From Tautonia rosea (GTDB lineage Bacteria; Planctomycetota; Planctomycetia; Isosphaerales; Isosphaeraceae): a stretch of DNA of 64,000 nt. The stretch is taken from positions 310,001 to 374,000 of the forward strand of contig NZ_JABBYO010000003.1 of NCBI RefSeq assembly GCF_012958305.1. Direction: 5' to 3'. A program made the position numbers and the translations under genes. Numbering within the stretch: position 1 is the stretch's first letter; the number at the start of each line of letters is the position of its first letter. The notes beneath the pieces are model-generated. The model did no database searches. It saw only the letters and a program-made list of their open reading frames with translations, and was not told the DNA's origin. This document shows positions 17,016 through 25,866 of this stretch, in pieces.

Positions 17016-17861
17016 TTGGCCGAGGACTTGATCGAGCGGTTTGGCTACATCGGGATTATTCTCCTCCTGGTCCTCGGCGGCCTGGGGCTTCCCGTCCCCG
17101 AGGAGGTGCCGATCATCGTGGCAGCCATCCTTTCGAAGAAGGGGGCGATGTGGGCTCCGATGGCCTTCGGCTCCTGCGTGCTGGGGGTCTTGATCGGTGA
17201 TTTCATTGTCTACGGGCTCGGTTACGTCTATGGAGAACGTGTGCTGAGTTTCCGATTGACCCGGAAATTCCTGACCCGGGCCCGAGAGGAACAAATCAAG
17301 GGGTATTTCACCCGGCACGGTTTGAAGATTCTGATTGTCGGCCGCTTTGCGGTCGGATTCCGGACGGCGGCCTACCTGACGGCCGGGATCCTGAGGCATC
17401 CACCGTTGAAGCTGCTCATCACTGACCTGTTCGCCGTGATGCTGAGCACCCCGTTGATGTTCGCCCTCGGCTGGTTGTTTGCCCACCAGATCGAGGCCGG
17501 GATCCGGGAAGCTCAGCACTATCTGGCCGTGATGCTTGCCCTGGCGCTGGCGGTTTGGGTCGTGGTCCGCTACGTCCGGGCTCGCAAGCGAGGCGGGAAG
17601 CCGATCGGTCCGCCGGTGTTCGAAGGCAGCGAGGTTCCGCTGCCTCCCGGAGATCTGGCGATACCATATCCCACCGTGGCGCCTTCGGGAGACTCGGGGC
17701 CCCGGATCGAAGCCCGAGTCGAGGGGATCGTGCTTCCTCCGAGGGAGGCTCGTCCCGTTGCTCCCGATCCGGACCCGCATGCCCGGCCCGCCGACCCGAA
17801 GCCCTCAGCCTCCGATCGATCCCTCGATTCGGAGAGTCGTCGACGATCACCCTCACCGTGA
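17016..17861 (+). CDS. DedA-family membrane protein
   Basis: This is an integral inner-membrane protein of the DedA/SNARE-associated (PF09335) family; characterised members are linked to lipid flipping and membrane homeostasis. Visible signatures are 'ERFGYIGIILLLVLGGLGLPVPEEVPIIVA' (positions 7-36, containing the conserved E-x(3)-P region), 'GDFIVYGLGYVYGERVL', and 'FTRHGLKILIVGRFAVGFRTAAYLTAG' with the conserved Arg residues. The last 80 residues are a Pro/Arg/Ser-rich cytoplasmic tail, longer than in most family members. The start is probably the TTG at 17016 (AGGGAG 7 nt upstream); the ATG at 16947 would add 23 residues not usual for the family. It converges on the antiporter gene with only 15 bp between stops. 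Confidence 0.85.
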   Translation: MAEDLIERFGYIGIILLLVLGGLGLPVPEEVPIIVAAILSKKGAMWAPMAFGSCVLGVLIGDFIVYGLGYVYGERVLSFRLTRKFLTRAREEQIKGYFTRHGLKILIVGRFAVGFRTAAYLTAGILRHPPLKLLITDLFAVMLSTPLMFALGWLFAHQIEAGIREAQHYLAVMLALALAVWVVVRYVRARKRGGKPIGPPVFEGSEVPLPPGDLAIPYPTVAPSGDSGPRIEARVEGIVLPPREARPVAPDPDPHARPADPKPSASDRSLDSESRRRSPSP

Positions 17862-17876
17862 CGCGCTGTGTTTCGA

Positions 17877-19916
17877 TCAGGACAGGGATCGATGACGACC
17901 CTGGGGCGGAGGCAGATCGGTTTCCGGGGCAAGCAGGGTGAACGCCAGGTCAAGCTGCGAACGTTCTCCGAACATGACCACGACATCGCCTCCCCGGAGG
18001 CGAATCTCAGGATCAGGGTTGACCAGATCCGTCGACCCTCGGCGGATGGCGAGGATCGTCGCACCGCTGAGTGATCGTAATCGAAGCTCGGCGATCGACT
18101 GGTCGATGGCGGGAGACTGTTCCGGGATCAGGCACGACTCGACCCCAGCCCCCTCGGCCAGGGAGAAGGGCATGTCCAGCCGGACCGGCCGAGCCGCTCG
18201 CAAGATCTGGTACTGATCGCTGCGGACCCGGTCAATCAGGTCGAGAATCAGGTTTCGAGGCACCTGATATTCGACCAGGACCCGGTCGAACAACTCAATC
18301 GAGGTCACGAAGTTTTCGGGAATCACCTCATCGGCCCCGAGACGACGTAATTCGTCAATGTCTTCGATGTCGTGAACCCGGGCCACGATGTAGACGTTCG
18401 GATTCAAGAAACGCGCCATCCGGACCGCGCGTCGGGTCGCATCCGGGTCGGAGATCACGACCACGACCATCTTGGCACGGTCAAGTCCGGCATGTTCCAG
18501 GACCGCGGCCTTGGTGCAATCGCCGTAGAAGATCGGTTGTCCCTGTCCCCGTAACCGACGGACGGAATCGGGGTTCATCTCCAGAATCACGTATGGAATA
18601 TCGACACCCTGCAAGACCCTTGAGAGGTTTCGACCTGCCACGCCGAACCCGGCGATAATGACGTGATCGCCGATCGACTCGGTGGGAAGGGCCGGTTCGT
18701 CTGCCAGCCGACGCGATCGACGTTTCTCTGAGAGATGCTGAATGGCCGGAATCCGCTCCAACCCGGTGGATGCCATGGGACCGAAGGCGATCAGGATCGG
18801 CGTCAATGCCATCGTCAGCACGGCCGACGCGAGAAACGCCTGGTAGTCGTCGCTGCTCAACAAGCCGGCCTCCATTCCTCGGTTGGCCAGCACGAACGAG
18901 AACTCACCGATCTGAGCCAGCGACAGGCCCACGAGCGTCCCAGTCCTCAGCGGATAGCCGACCAACCAGCTTGGCATGGCGACGGCCAGGAACTTCAAGG
19001 CAAGAATCGCCACAACGGTGGCTGAGACCAGAGGAAGGTGCGTGGCCAGGAATTGGAGATCCAGCAACATCCCCACCGACACGAAAAAGAGGCTGCTCAG
19101 GGTGTCCCGAAACGGTAAGACTTCTGCCAGCGTCTGGTGAGCGTATTCCGATTCCGAGATTGCCAGGCCCGCCAGGAACGCCCCGAGTGCCAGTGACAGG
19201 CCCGCCCAGGCCGTTAGCGTCGCCATGCCAATGCAGAACAGGAAGATGAAGATCAGGAACAGCTCTCGGTTCCGGGTCTGAACCACCCGCAAGAGGATCG
19301 GCGGGATCACAAACTGCGACCCGATCAAGATCCCGAAGACCACTCCGATGCCCAGACCGAGCTGACCCAGGACCCCTTCCCATCCTGCCTCGCCGGCTTC
19401 GGGAGAAAGCAAGGGAACGGCCAACATGAAGACCATCACCAGCAAGTCCTGCAAGAGCAAGACCGCCACGGCGATCTTTCCGTGAGGCGTGCCGACCTCG
19501 CCCCGCTCGATCAGGATTTTCAGGACGACGGCCGTGCTCGACATCGCTACGAGCATCCCTGTGAACAGGGCCGGACCCCAGGCTCCCAGGTACCATCGTG
19601 TCGCCAGGGTCGGCACCGCGACGCAGAGCACGACCTGAGGCACACCGATCGCCAGCATTTCCCGGCCGAGGGTCTTGAGTCTCGACAGGGAGAACTCCAG
19701 ACCGATCGTGAACAACAAGACGACCACCCCAACCTCGGCCAGAAGCTGCACCCGCTCCTGATCCCCGACCAACCCCAGGCCCGACGGACCCACCACCAGG
19801 CCCGCGACCAGAAGCCCGACGACCGGCGGGATGTGCATTCGCTGAAACGCGAAGACCACCAAACCGGCCACCGCATAAACAATCAGCAGATCATAGAGAA
19901 ACTCGAAGTGCTCCAT
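17877..19916 (-). CDS. KefB-type cation:proton antiporter with RCK (TrkA-N/TrkA-C) domains
   Basis: The 679-residue CPA2-family transporter has about 12 membrane helices in the first 385 residues. 'VGLLVAGLVVGPSGLGLV' and 'VVVLLFTIGLEFSLSRLKTLG' are typical of the Kef/Ybal branch. A Rossmann-type TrkA-N domain follows from about residue 410 ('VIIAGFGVAGRNLSRVL', with the NAD-binding glycines; later 'YGDCTKAAVLEHAGLDRAKMVVV'). A TrkA-C domain fills about 585-670. Such proteins exchange K+ (or Na+) for protons under nucleotide or redox control. The ion cannot be told from sequence. It starts with ATG; the 400 bp upstream are gene-free. Confidence 0.9.
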   Translation of the reverse strand: MEHFEFLYDLLIVYAVAGLVVFAFQRMHIPPVVGLLVAGLVVGPSGLGLVGDQERVQLLAEVGVVVLLFTIGLEFSLSRLKTLGREMLAIGVPQVVLCVAVPTLATRWYLGAWGPALFTGMLVAMSSTAVVLKILIERGEVGTPHGKIAVAVLLLQDLLVMVFMLAVPLLSPEAGEAGWEGVLGQLGLGIGVVFGILIGSQFVIPPILLRVVQTRNRELFLIFIFLFCIGMATLTAWAGLSLALGAFLAGLAISESEYAHQTLAEVLPFRDTLSSLFFVSVGMLLDLQFLATHLPLVSATVVAILALKFLAVAMPSWLVGYPLRTGTLVGLSLAQIGEFSFVLANRGMEAGLLSSDDYQAFLASAVLTMALTPILIAFGPMASTGLERIPAIQHLSEKRRSRRLADEPALPTESIGDHVIIAGFGVAGRNLSRVLQGVDIPYVILEMNPDSVRRLRGQGQPIFYGDCTKAAVLEHAGLDRAKMVVVVISDPDATRRAVRMARFLNPNVYIVARVHDIEDIDELRRLGADEVIPENFVTSIELFDRVLVEYQVPRNLILDLIDRVRSDQYQILRAARPVRLDMPFSLAEGAGVESCLIPEQSPAIDQSIAELRLRSLSGATILAIRRGSTDLVNPDPEIRLRGGDVVVMFGERSQLDLAFTLLAPETDLPPPQGRHRSLS

Positions 19917-20316
19917 CGCGTCACGTGCTGGCTCGGGGTTTCAGGGGCCAAGAAACGAGGGGGCCGTTGGCAGAACCATACCAGTCCCAACACTCCTCTC
20001 GCCACCGGTCACCAAGGCCGATCGGAACCTTCCGCTCGTCTCGAACGGCATCGCTCGATTCGTCAGTCACTTGATCTGGTCAGGTCTTTGAAAAGCGATT
20101 AAAGTCCCCACGCCTTGCGACCGAAGCGAGCAGGGGTCCGATTTTCCGTTTCGCAACGGTCGTAACAGGCGCCCCTGACCGTCATCCTACAGAACAATCG
20201 AGTCCGGTCACGGATCGACCGATCAAACCGAGAAGACACGTCGTCCTGGCCGCCATGTTTTTTTGACGCCCAGGCGAATGATTCTCCTCTCGGTCCAGGC
20301 CTGGGAGGGCCGACTC
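19917..20316. other. Divergent intergenic region
   Basis: About 400 bp separate the antiporter and carbon-nitrogen hydrolase starts. No ORF with coding character, RNA gene or strong hairpin is seen. The last 20 bp hold the ribosome-binding site (GGGAGGG) for the gene at 20317. Confidence 0.45.
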
Positions 20317-21177
20317 GTGGAATTGCGTGCTGCCGCGATTCAATTACGATGCGTGCCGGGAGACATCTCCGGCAACCTGGATCGGGCCGATGCGTCCCTG
20401 GCGCGTTGCCGAGACGAAGGCGTCGAATTGGCCGTATTGCCCGAGTTGTTTAACACGGGCTACTGTTCTCGGGGCGACTACCCTCGCATCGCTGAAGACG
20501 GAGAAGGGAAGACCCTCGCCGCCCTTCGAGACCGGAGCCGACGCTGGGGCCTCTGGATTGCCGCCGGATATGCCGAACACCATGCCGGGCATCTCTACAA
20601 TTCTCTGGCCTTCTGCGGCCCTGATGGCTCGTTTCACGTCTACCGCAAACGGCACCTCGTCTTCTGGGAGTGCACGCGGTTTCGCAAGGGCCGAGAGCCG
20701 ATCATCGCCCAAACTCCCTGGGGACGCGTCGGCTTCGCCATCTGCGCGGATATGATTTACCGACGGGTCTGGAGTGACTACCGAGGTCGGATCGACCTGG
20801 CCATCGTCGGCTCCGCCTGGCCCGATTTCGCCGATCGCCGATCGGGCCGACCGAACTGGCTCTACGGCCGGCTCGGGCCGCTCGCGGGAGAAATCCCCCG
20901 GATCGTCTCCCACGACCTGGACATTCCCTTCATTTTCGCCAATCAGTGCGGCGAGACGGAAACCCGGGTTCCCTTGATGCCCCGCATCCCCGATCGCTTT
21001 GCCGGCCGAAGCGCCCTGTGCGACGGCAGACGAAGCCTCCCGGTGCGAGCCGGAACTGAGGAAGCCCTGGTTATCGCCTCGTTGCGAGTCACATCCCCTT
21101 CTGTTCGAGGAGCGTCGCCGTGCCGTTCTACGTCCCCCTCGGTGCTCGCGGACTGGTCCTCCACTTCGGCGGCCTGA
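20317..21177 (+). CDS. Carbon-nitrogen hydrolase (nitrilase superfamily)
   Basis: The catalytic triad is E43 (in 'VLPELFNTGY'), K111 (in 'VYRKRHLVFWE') and C143 (in 'GFAICADMIY'), counted from the GTG at 20317. Such enzymes hydrolyse amides or N-carbamyl compounds. The length (286) suits a stand-alone amidase. I chose GTG 20317 because GGGAGGG lies 8 nt upstream and 'VELRAAAIQL' is the expected first strand; TTG 20263 and ATG 20278 lie further upstream in frame. The final 20 residues overlap a possible 46-codon ORF in another frame. asnB follows, so a role in amide-nitrogen metabolism fits the context, but this is inference. Confidence 0.85.
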   Translation: MELRAAAIQLRCVPGDISGNLDRADASLARCRDEGVELAVLPELFNTGYCSRGDYPRIAEDGEGKTLAALRDRSRRWGLWIAAGYAEHHAGHLYNSLAFCGPDGSFHVYRKRHLVFWECTRFRKGREPIIAQTPWGRVGFAICADMIYRRVWSDYRGRIDLAIVGSAWPDFADRRSGRPNWLYGRLGPLAGEIPRIVSHDLDIPFIFANQCGETETRVPLMPRIPDRFAGRSALCDGRRSLPVRAGTEEALVIASLRVTSPSVRGASPCRSTSPSVLADWSSTSAA

Positions 21178-21260
21178 TCACGCGCGGGTTCGGTTCCCTG
21201 GTATACTGGTTGACCACGCGCCGTCGCCTGGCTCCGGTGCTGATCTCCCGCGATTCGTGA
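21120..21260 (+). CDS. Possible small protein (46 aa) upstream of asnB
   Basis: A GTG at 21120 is preceded by AGGAG with 7-nt spacing and opens a 46-codon frame ending in TGA. The predicted peptide has a hydrophobic/aromatic middle (positions 12-31) and a basic patch (T-T-R-R-R at 32-36), which could be a membrane-associated helix. It overlaps the last 58 bp of the hydrolase gene. I recognise no family. The main support is the ribosome-binding site; it could be chance. Confidence 0.35.
   Translation: MPFYVPLGARGLVLHFGGLITRGFGSLVYWLTTRRRLAPVLISRDS
21202..21207 (+). promoter_or_regulatory. Putative -10 element (TATACT) before asnB
   Basis: The hexamer matches the -10 consensus at five of six positions and lies about 150 bp before the asnB ATG, in the setting GGTATACTGG. 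No convincing -35 is present. It also lies inside the 46-codon ORF, so the two readings compete. Confidence 0.3.
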
Positions 21261-21353
21261 CGGGCCCACGTCCCCCTCGCTTGGGCTGACCGATCGCCCG
21301 CTCCGACTCGACCGCGTTGAACCCCGCAGCCCCAGACGGGAGGACGTCCTTTC

Positions 21354-23369
21354 ATGTGCGGAATCGCCGGCGCATTCGATCTTCGTGCCCAACGCTCGTT
21401 CCCCGAAGACCGTCTCCGGGCGATGACCGACGCCATCGCCCACCGAGGACCGGACGACGAGCACATCCACCTCGAACCCGGACTGGCCCTCGGCGCCCGA
21501 CGGCTCTCGATCGTCGATCTCTCCGGCGGCCGCCAACCCCTCTGCAATGAAGACCGCACCGTCTGGGTTGCGTTCAACGGCGAACTGTTCGAGTATCCCG
21601 AACTCTATCAAGAAATCGTCGCCCGGGGCCATCGCCCCGCCACCCGGTGTGATACCGAACTCTGGGTCCATCTTTACGAAGACCTCGGCGAGGGGATGTT
21701 CGAGAAGGCCAAGGGGCAGTTTGCCGTCTCCCTCTGGGACCGCAAGACACGCACCTTGATCCTCGGCCGCGACCGCGTCGGGATTGCCCCGCTCTATTAC
21801 GCGGAGCGCGATGGGTGGCTCCTTTGGGGCTCCGAGATCAAGACCTTGCTCCGATCCGGGATGGTTGAGGCGAACCCTGATCCCAAGGGGATCGACCACC
21901 TCTTCACCTTCTTCTGCGCCGGGACGACTCGCACGTTCTTCGACGGGGTCAAGTCGATTCCCCCAGGCCACTACCTGAAGGTCCGTGATGGCCGGGTCGA
22001 GTTGAAACAATACTGGGATCTCGACTTCCCCGACGCCGGAGACGAACTCCGGATGGACGATCCCGAGCCCCTCGTCGATGAGCTGGAAGCCTTGCTTCGG
22101 CAGTCGGTTGAGCGTCGGCTCCGCGGCGATGTCCCGGTCGTCAGTTATATCAGCGGGGGTCTGGATTCGACGGTCGTCCTCGGCCTGAGCTCTCGACATC
22201 GCGGCAGTGCGGTGCCCTCGTTCACGATCGGCCTCGATCGCGCTGGTCCGGACGAACGCTCGCAGTCAACCGAGGCCGCCCGCGTGCTCGGCTCGCCGTT
22301 GACGACTGTCATCATGGACCGAGCCAAGATTGCCGAGGCGTACCCGGAACTGGTCGTAGCAGCCGAGGGGCCGGTCTTCGACACCTCGTGCGCCTGCTTG
22401 ATGCGCCTCGCTCGGGCCGTGCATGATGAGGGCTACAAGGTCGCGCTCACCGGCGAAGGGGCCGACGAGGCCTTCGCTGGCTATGCCTGGTTCAAGTTTC
22501 AGCAGATGCGCGACCAGAACTTCCGGCGATTCGGCCGCGGCCCGCTCAACTTCGGCCGCGAGCTGATGTTCCGTACCCTCGGGGGACGCAACGCCCGGCG
22601 TCCCTCCGCCGTCGAGGCCATGAACGGCACTCGCCCGATCCAGCAAGATATGTTCGAAGCAATCTCCCAGGCCACCCAGCTCGTCTACAGCCGGGAGATG
22701 TGGGACCGACTCGGCGATCACCACGCTTTCTCCGACCTCGACCTGACCAATCCGAACATGAAGCGATGGGCACCCCTGAACCAGTCGCTCTACGTCGGCT
22801 ACAAGGTCATGCTTGCCGGCCTCCTGATGATCCCCAAGGGAGACCGGATTGCGATGCACTCCTCCGTCGAGACGCGCTATCCCTTCCTCGACGAAGACGT
22901 GACCGCCTTTGCCACTCGGATCGCCCCCGAGTACAAGCTCCGCGGCAAGACCGAGAAGTGGCTCCTCCGCAAGGTCGCCGAGCGAACCTTGCCTCCCCAG
23001 ATCGCCGGCCGCCCGAAGACGATGTTCCGCGCCTCGTTCGCACCGACCTTTCTCGGCCCCCACCGACCGGCTTGGGTCGATCAACTGCTCAGCCCCGAGT
23101 CGCTCCGCGCGACCGGCTATTTCGACCCGGAGGCGGTCGCCCGAGAACGTGCCTGGCAGACCCGCATTCCCCGCATCACCCCCCGCCGGCTGATCATGCA
23201 GATTGGCCTGACCTCTGTGGTCGCCACGCAACTCTGGCACCACCTTTACATCAGCGGCGGCCTCTGTGAGCTTCCCACGTGGGAAGCCCCCCAGTACGCC
23301 GGGAACCGCACCCCCGGGCACTACAAGATTCGCCCAAGCGGAGACGCGTCCTTGCCGATCGCCGTCTGA
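21354..23369 (+). CDS. asnB: Asparagine synthase (glutamine-hydrolysing)
   Basis: The protein starts MCGIAGAFDL, placing the N-terminal-nucleophile Cys at position 2. The class II glutaminase domain spans about 2-200 ('HRGPDDEHIHLEPGLALGARRLSIVDL'). The synthetase domain has the PP-loop SGGLDST near 266-272, then 'FTIGLDRAGPDERSQSTEAARVLGS' and 'ALTGEGADEAFAGYAWFKF'. At 671 residues it is the long form seen in AsnB-like proteins; some of these amidate other substrates in cell-envelope or peptide pathways. GGGAGG precedes the start. A small membrane-protein gene follows after 20 bp. Confidence 0.93.
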   Translation: MCGIAGAFDLRAQRSFPEDRLRAMTDAIAHRGPDDEHIHLEPGLALGARRLSIVDLSGGRQPLCNEDRTVWVAFNGELFEYPELYQEIVARGHRPATRCDTELWVHLYEDLGEGMFEKAKGQFAVSLWDRKTRTLILGRDRVGIAPLYYAERDGWLLWGSEIKTLLRSGMVEANPDPKGIDHLFTFFCAGTTRTFFDGVKSIPPGHYLKVRDGRVELKQYWDLDFPDAGDELRMDDPEPLVDELEALLRQSVERRLRGDVPVVSYISGGLDSTVVLGLSSRHRGSAVPSFTIGLDRAGPDERSQSTEAARVLGSPLTTVIMDRAKIAEAYPELVVAAEGPVFDTSCACLMRLARAVHDEGYKVALTGEGADEAFAGYAWFKFQQMRDQNFRRFGRGPLNFGRELMFRTLGGRNARRPSAVEAMNGTRPIQQDMFEAISQATQLVYSREMWDRLGDHHAFSDLDLTNPNMKRWAPLNQSLYVGYKVMLAGLLMIPKGDRIAMHSSVETRYPFLDEDVTAFATRIAPEYKLRGKTEKWLLRKVAERTLPPQIAGRPKTMFRASFAPTFLGPHRPAWVDQLLSPESLRATGYFDPEAVARERAWQTRIPRITPRRLIMQIGLTSVVATQLWHHLYISGGLCELPTWEAPQYAGNRTPGHYKIRPSGDASLPIAV

Positions 23370-23389
23370 ATCATTCCGACGAGCCAACC

Positions 23390-23878
23390 ATGATCCGGCC
23401 CAAGTATTCGGAAGACGAAAATCGCTACGAGGCGCCACGGTCGGATGCCGATCGTGCCGCCTCCCGCAGCGATCGGCCCCCCTGGTCCTACCTCGCTTAT
23501 TCGGTTTATTGCTTCTGCGTGGCCTTACTCTACGGGAGCCTTGGCCTCGTTGTGGCAGCGGACTGGCGGTTTGGCATCTTCCGTGATCCGGCCGATCGGC
23601 CCGATCGCCAATTCCTCCCTGTGGTCGCCGCCATTGCCCTGGGTGTTGCCACGCTCTTTGCTGTCGGTCCATTCCTGCCGAAACGTCCCTGGGCCTGGAC
23701 GTATGGTTTGATCTTGATTCTCGTCGGGAACATCCTTACCGTCCCGCTTGCCCTGTGCTGGATCAGTCGAGGAGCCCGAGGATACTACGCCCGAATCCCC
23801 GAGTGCGTCCGAGTGATTTCGGAGTTCCCTCATGCGAGCCGTTCTTCAGCGCGTCTCCCGGGCCTCCGTCGAGGTTGA
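23390..23878 (+). CDS. Hypothetical integral membrane protein
   Basis: I do not recognise this 162-residue protein. The first 35 residues are hydrophilic. Three hydrophobic helices follow: '[21 protein letters not shown]', '[19 protein letters not shown]' and '[20 protein letters not shown]'. It begins 20 bp after asnB and its last 47 bp overlap the dtd start, so it is probably part of an asnB-orf-dtd operon. The chosen ATG at 23390 begins at '[14 protein letters not shown]'; the frame is open further upstream within asnB, but that stretch is clearly asnB in another frame. Confidence 0.7.
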   Translation: MIRPKYSEDENRYEAPRSDADRAASRSDRPPWSYLAYSVYCFCVALLYGSLGLVVAADWRFGIFRDPADRPDRQFLPVVAAIALGVATLFAVGPFLPKRPWAWTYGLILILVGNILTVPLALCWISRGARGYYARIPECVRVISEFPHASRSSARLPGLRRG

Positions 23879-24281
23879 CGGCTCCCTCGTCGGTCAGATC
23901 GACCTCGGCTGGCTCGTCCTGCTCGGCGTCGGTAAAGGGGACACCGAGGCCGATGCCGACTGGCTTGCCGAGAAGATCGCCGGCCTTCGCGCCTTCGAGG
24001 ATGATCTCGGCAAGATGAATCGATCCGTCGGCGAGGTCGGCGGCTCCGTCCTTGTCGTCAGCCAGTTCACCCTCTTCGGCGACTGCCGCAAAGGGCGACG
24101 CCCCAGCTTCGACGCCGCCGCCGATCCAGGTGAGGCCGAACGCCTGTATCAGGTCCTTTGCGACCGGATCGCTGCGCTCGGCCTCCCCGTCGCTACGGGA
24201 ACGTTCCGGGCCATGATGAACGTCTCTCTGGTCAACGACGGCCCCGTCACCCTCCTGCTCGACAGCCGTAAGACGTTTTGA
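23832..24281 (+). CDS. dtd: D-aminoacyl-tRNA deacylase
   Basis: Dtd removes D-amino acids (and misacylated glycine) from tRNA, a proofreading step. The 149-residue length is exact for the family. Signatures are '[17 protein letters not shown]', the active-site motif SQFTLFGD and the cross-subunit GP motif in '[15 protein letters not shown]' (N-x-GP-x-T). The ATG lies inside the end of the upstream membrane-protein gene (47-bp overlap). The gene ends just before the bidirectional hairpin facing argG. Confidence 0.96.
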   Translation: MRAVLQRVSRASVEVDGSLVGQIDLGWLVLLGVGKGDTEADADWLAEKIAGLRAFEDDLGKMNRSVGEVGGSVLVVSQFTLFGDCRKGRRPSFDAAADPGEAERLYQVLCDRIAALGLPVATGTFRAMMNVSLVNDGPVTLLLDSRKTF

Positions 24282-24317
24282 TCCGAAACTCCACTGCGCT
24301 CGAACGAAGATCGAGAC

Positions 24318-24349
24318 GGGCCGACCTCCGTCATGCGTGTGGTCGGCCC
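24318..24349. terminator. Bidirectional terminator hairpin between dtd and argG
   Basis: A perfect 9-bp stem (GGGCCGACC / GGTCGGCCC) with a 14-nt loop sits in the 76-bp gap between the convergent dtd and argG stops. No T-run is adjacent on either side. Confidence 0.6.
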
Positions 24350-24357
24350 ACCATGAA

Positions 24358-25620
24358 TCAACCCTCTGACTTCCTCGGTGGAATGATGCTCGGAAGTTCC
24401 ATCCGTCGGCTCCCGCCTGGCCCCTTGAGCATTTGATGCTGGGCCTGAGTTTTCTGTCCGAGCCCGTGAATCGTGATGAACCCGAGCGCCGCCGAGGCGT
24501 CGTACTGGTCCCCTTCCTCGTAGGTCGCCAACTCGTGACGATAGAGGCTATGCTCACTCTTGCGGCCGACGATCATTGCCGAACCTTTATACAGTCTGAT
24601 TCGGGCGACCCCCGAAACATACTGCTGGTTCGACGCAACGAAAGCCATTAAATCCTGATGCAAGGCGCTGAACCAGAGGCCGTTGTAGATCAGGTCGCCA
24701 TAGGCCTGGCTCACATGCGTCTTGAACCGCAGGGCATCTTTCGAGAGGGTCAGGAATTCGATTTCCCGGTGGGCCTCATGCAGGACGTAGGCGGCTGGGG
24801 CCTCGTAAATCTCTCGAGACTTGATGCCGACCAGACGGTTCTCAATGTGGTCGACCCGTCCCACTCCATGCTTGCCGGCGATCGCGTTGAGTTTCTCGAT
24901 CAACTCGACCCCATCGGTTTCCACCCCGTTGAGGGCCACGGGCCGCCCCTGGTCGAAGGTGATCTCGACCACTTCGGGCTCATCGGGGGCCTTGAGCGGA
25001 TCGACCGTCCACTGGAAGGTTTCCGGAGGTGGTTCGACCCAGGGGTCTTCCAGCACCCCCGCCTCGATCGAGCGGCCCCAGAGATTCTGGTCGGTGCTGA
25101 AGATCTTCTCCTTCGTCGCCTCGACCTCGATGCCGTGATCGGCGGCGTACTTCAGTTCCTCGGTTCGGGTCCACTTCCACTCGCGGACCGGGGCAATGAT
25201 TTTCAGGTCCGGAGCGAGGGTCTGGAAGGTGACATCGAAGCGGACCTGATCGTTCCCCTTGCCCGTGCAGCCGTGCGCCACGGCCACCGCGCTGTGATCG
25301 CGAGCCACCTGGATCATCCGCTGCGCGATGAGCGGTCTGCCCAGCGCCGTGGCCAGCGGGTATTTCCCCTCGTACAAGGCTCCGGCCATGAGTGAGGGAA
25401 AAGCAAAGTAATCGACGAACAGATTCCGAACGTCCTCGGCAATCGCCTCGACCGCCCCCGTCCGAAGCGCCTTCTCCCGGATCGCTTCGATGTCCTGCCC
25501 CTGACCGAGGTCGCAGGTATAGGCGATCACATCGAGCCCGTATTTCTCATTGATCCACTTTACGGCGACCGACGTATCCAGCCCACCGCTGTATGCCAGC
25601 ACCACCTTGTCGCGTGCCAC
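24358..25620 (-). CDS. argG: Argininosuccinate synthase
   Basis: ArgG condenses citrulline and aspartate with ATP to give argininosuccinate, the penultimate step of arginine synthesis. The N-type PP-loop is 'VVLAYSGGLDTSVAVKW' (residues 5-21). Further signatures are 'AHGCTGKGNDQVRFDVTF' and 'WGRSIEAGVLEDPW'. At 420 residues it is of normal length. The start is a GTG with an AAGG-type ribosome-binding site about 9 nt upstream. It is a single gene; no other arginine gene is nearby. A gene-free 246 bp lies upstream toward lysC. Confidence 0.96.
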   Translation of the reverse strand: MARDKVVLAYSGGLDTSVAVKWINEKYGLDVIAYTCDLGQGQDIEAIREKALRTGAVEAIAEDVRNLFVDYFAFPSLMAGALYEGKYPLATALGRPLIAQRMIQVARDHSAVAVAHGCTGKGNDQVRFDVTFQTLAPDLKIIAPVREWKWTRTEELKYAADHGIEVEATKEKIFSTDQNLWGRSIEAGVLEDPWVEPPPETFQWTVDPLKAPDEPEVVEITFDQGRPVALNGVETDGVELIEKLNAIAGKHGVGRVDHIENRLVGIKSREIYEAPAAYVLHEAHREIEFLTLSKDALRFKTHVSQAYGDLIYNGLWFSALHQDLMAFVASNQQYVSGVARIRLYKGSAMIVGRKSEHSLYRHELATYEEGDQYDASAALGFITIHGLGQKTQAQHQMLKGPGGSRRMELPSIIPPRKSEG

Positions 25621-25866
25621 GAGGTTCGCCTTGTCCTTTCAATTGCTTTGATGGGTGATCGTGATCCGATCCGCTGCCGTTTCCGGCGGGCGATCTGTCT
25701 TCGCCCGACCCGCGTTCGAGCCGGCGACTTCAAAGAAAATTAGACCGATGCTTACGCTCCGCGCCAAGCACGGAAGCGTTCTCTACCTTCCCCCAGTCGG
25801 GGAACTCCCCCACCGATCGCTCCAAGTGCTCGCCGACCCAATCTGATCGAGCCGCGATCCAACCCG

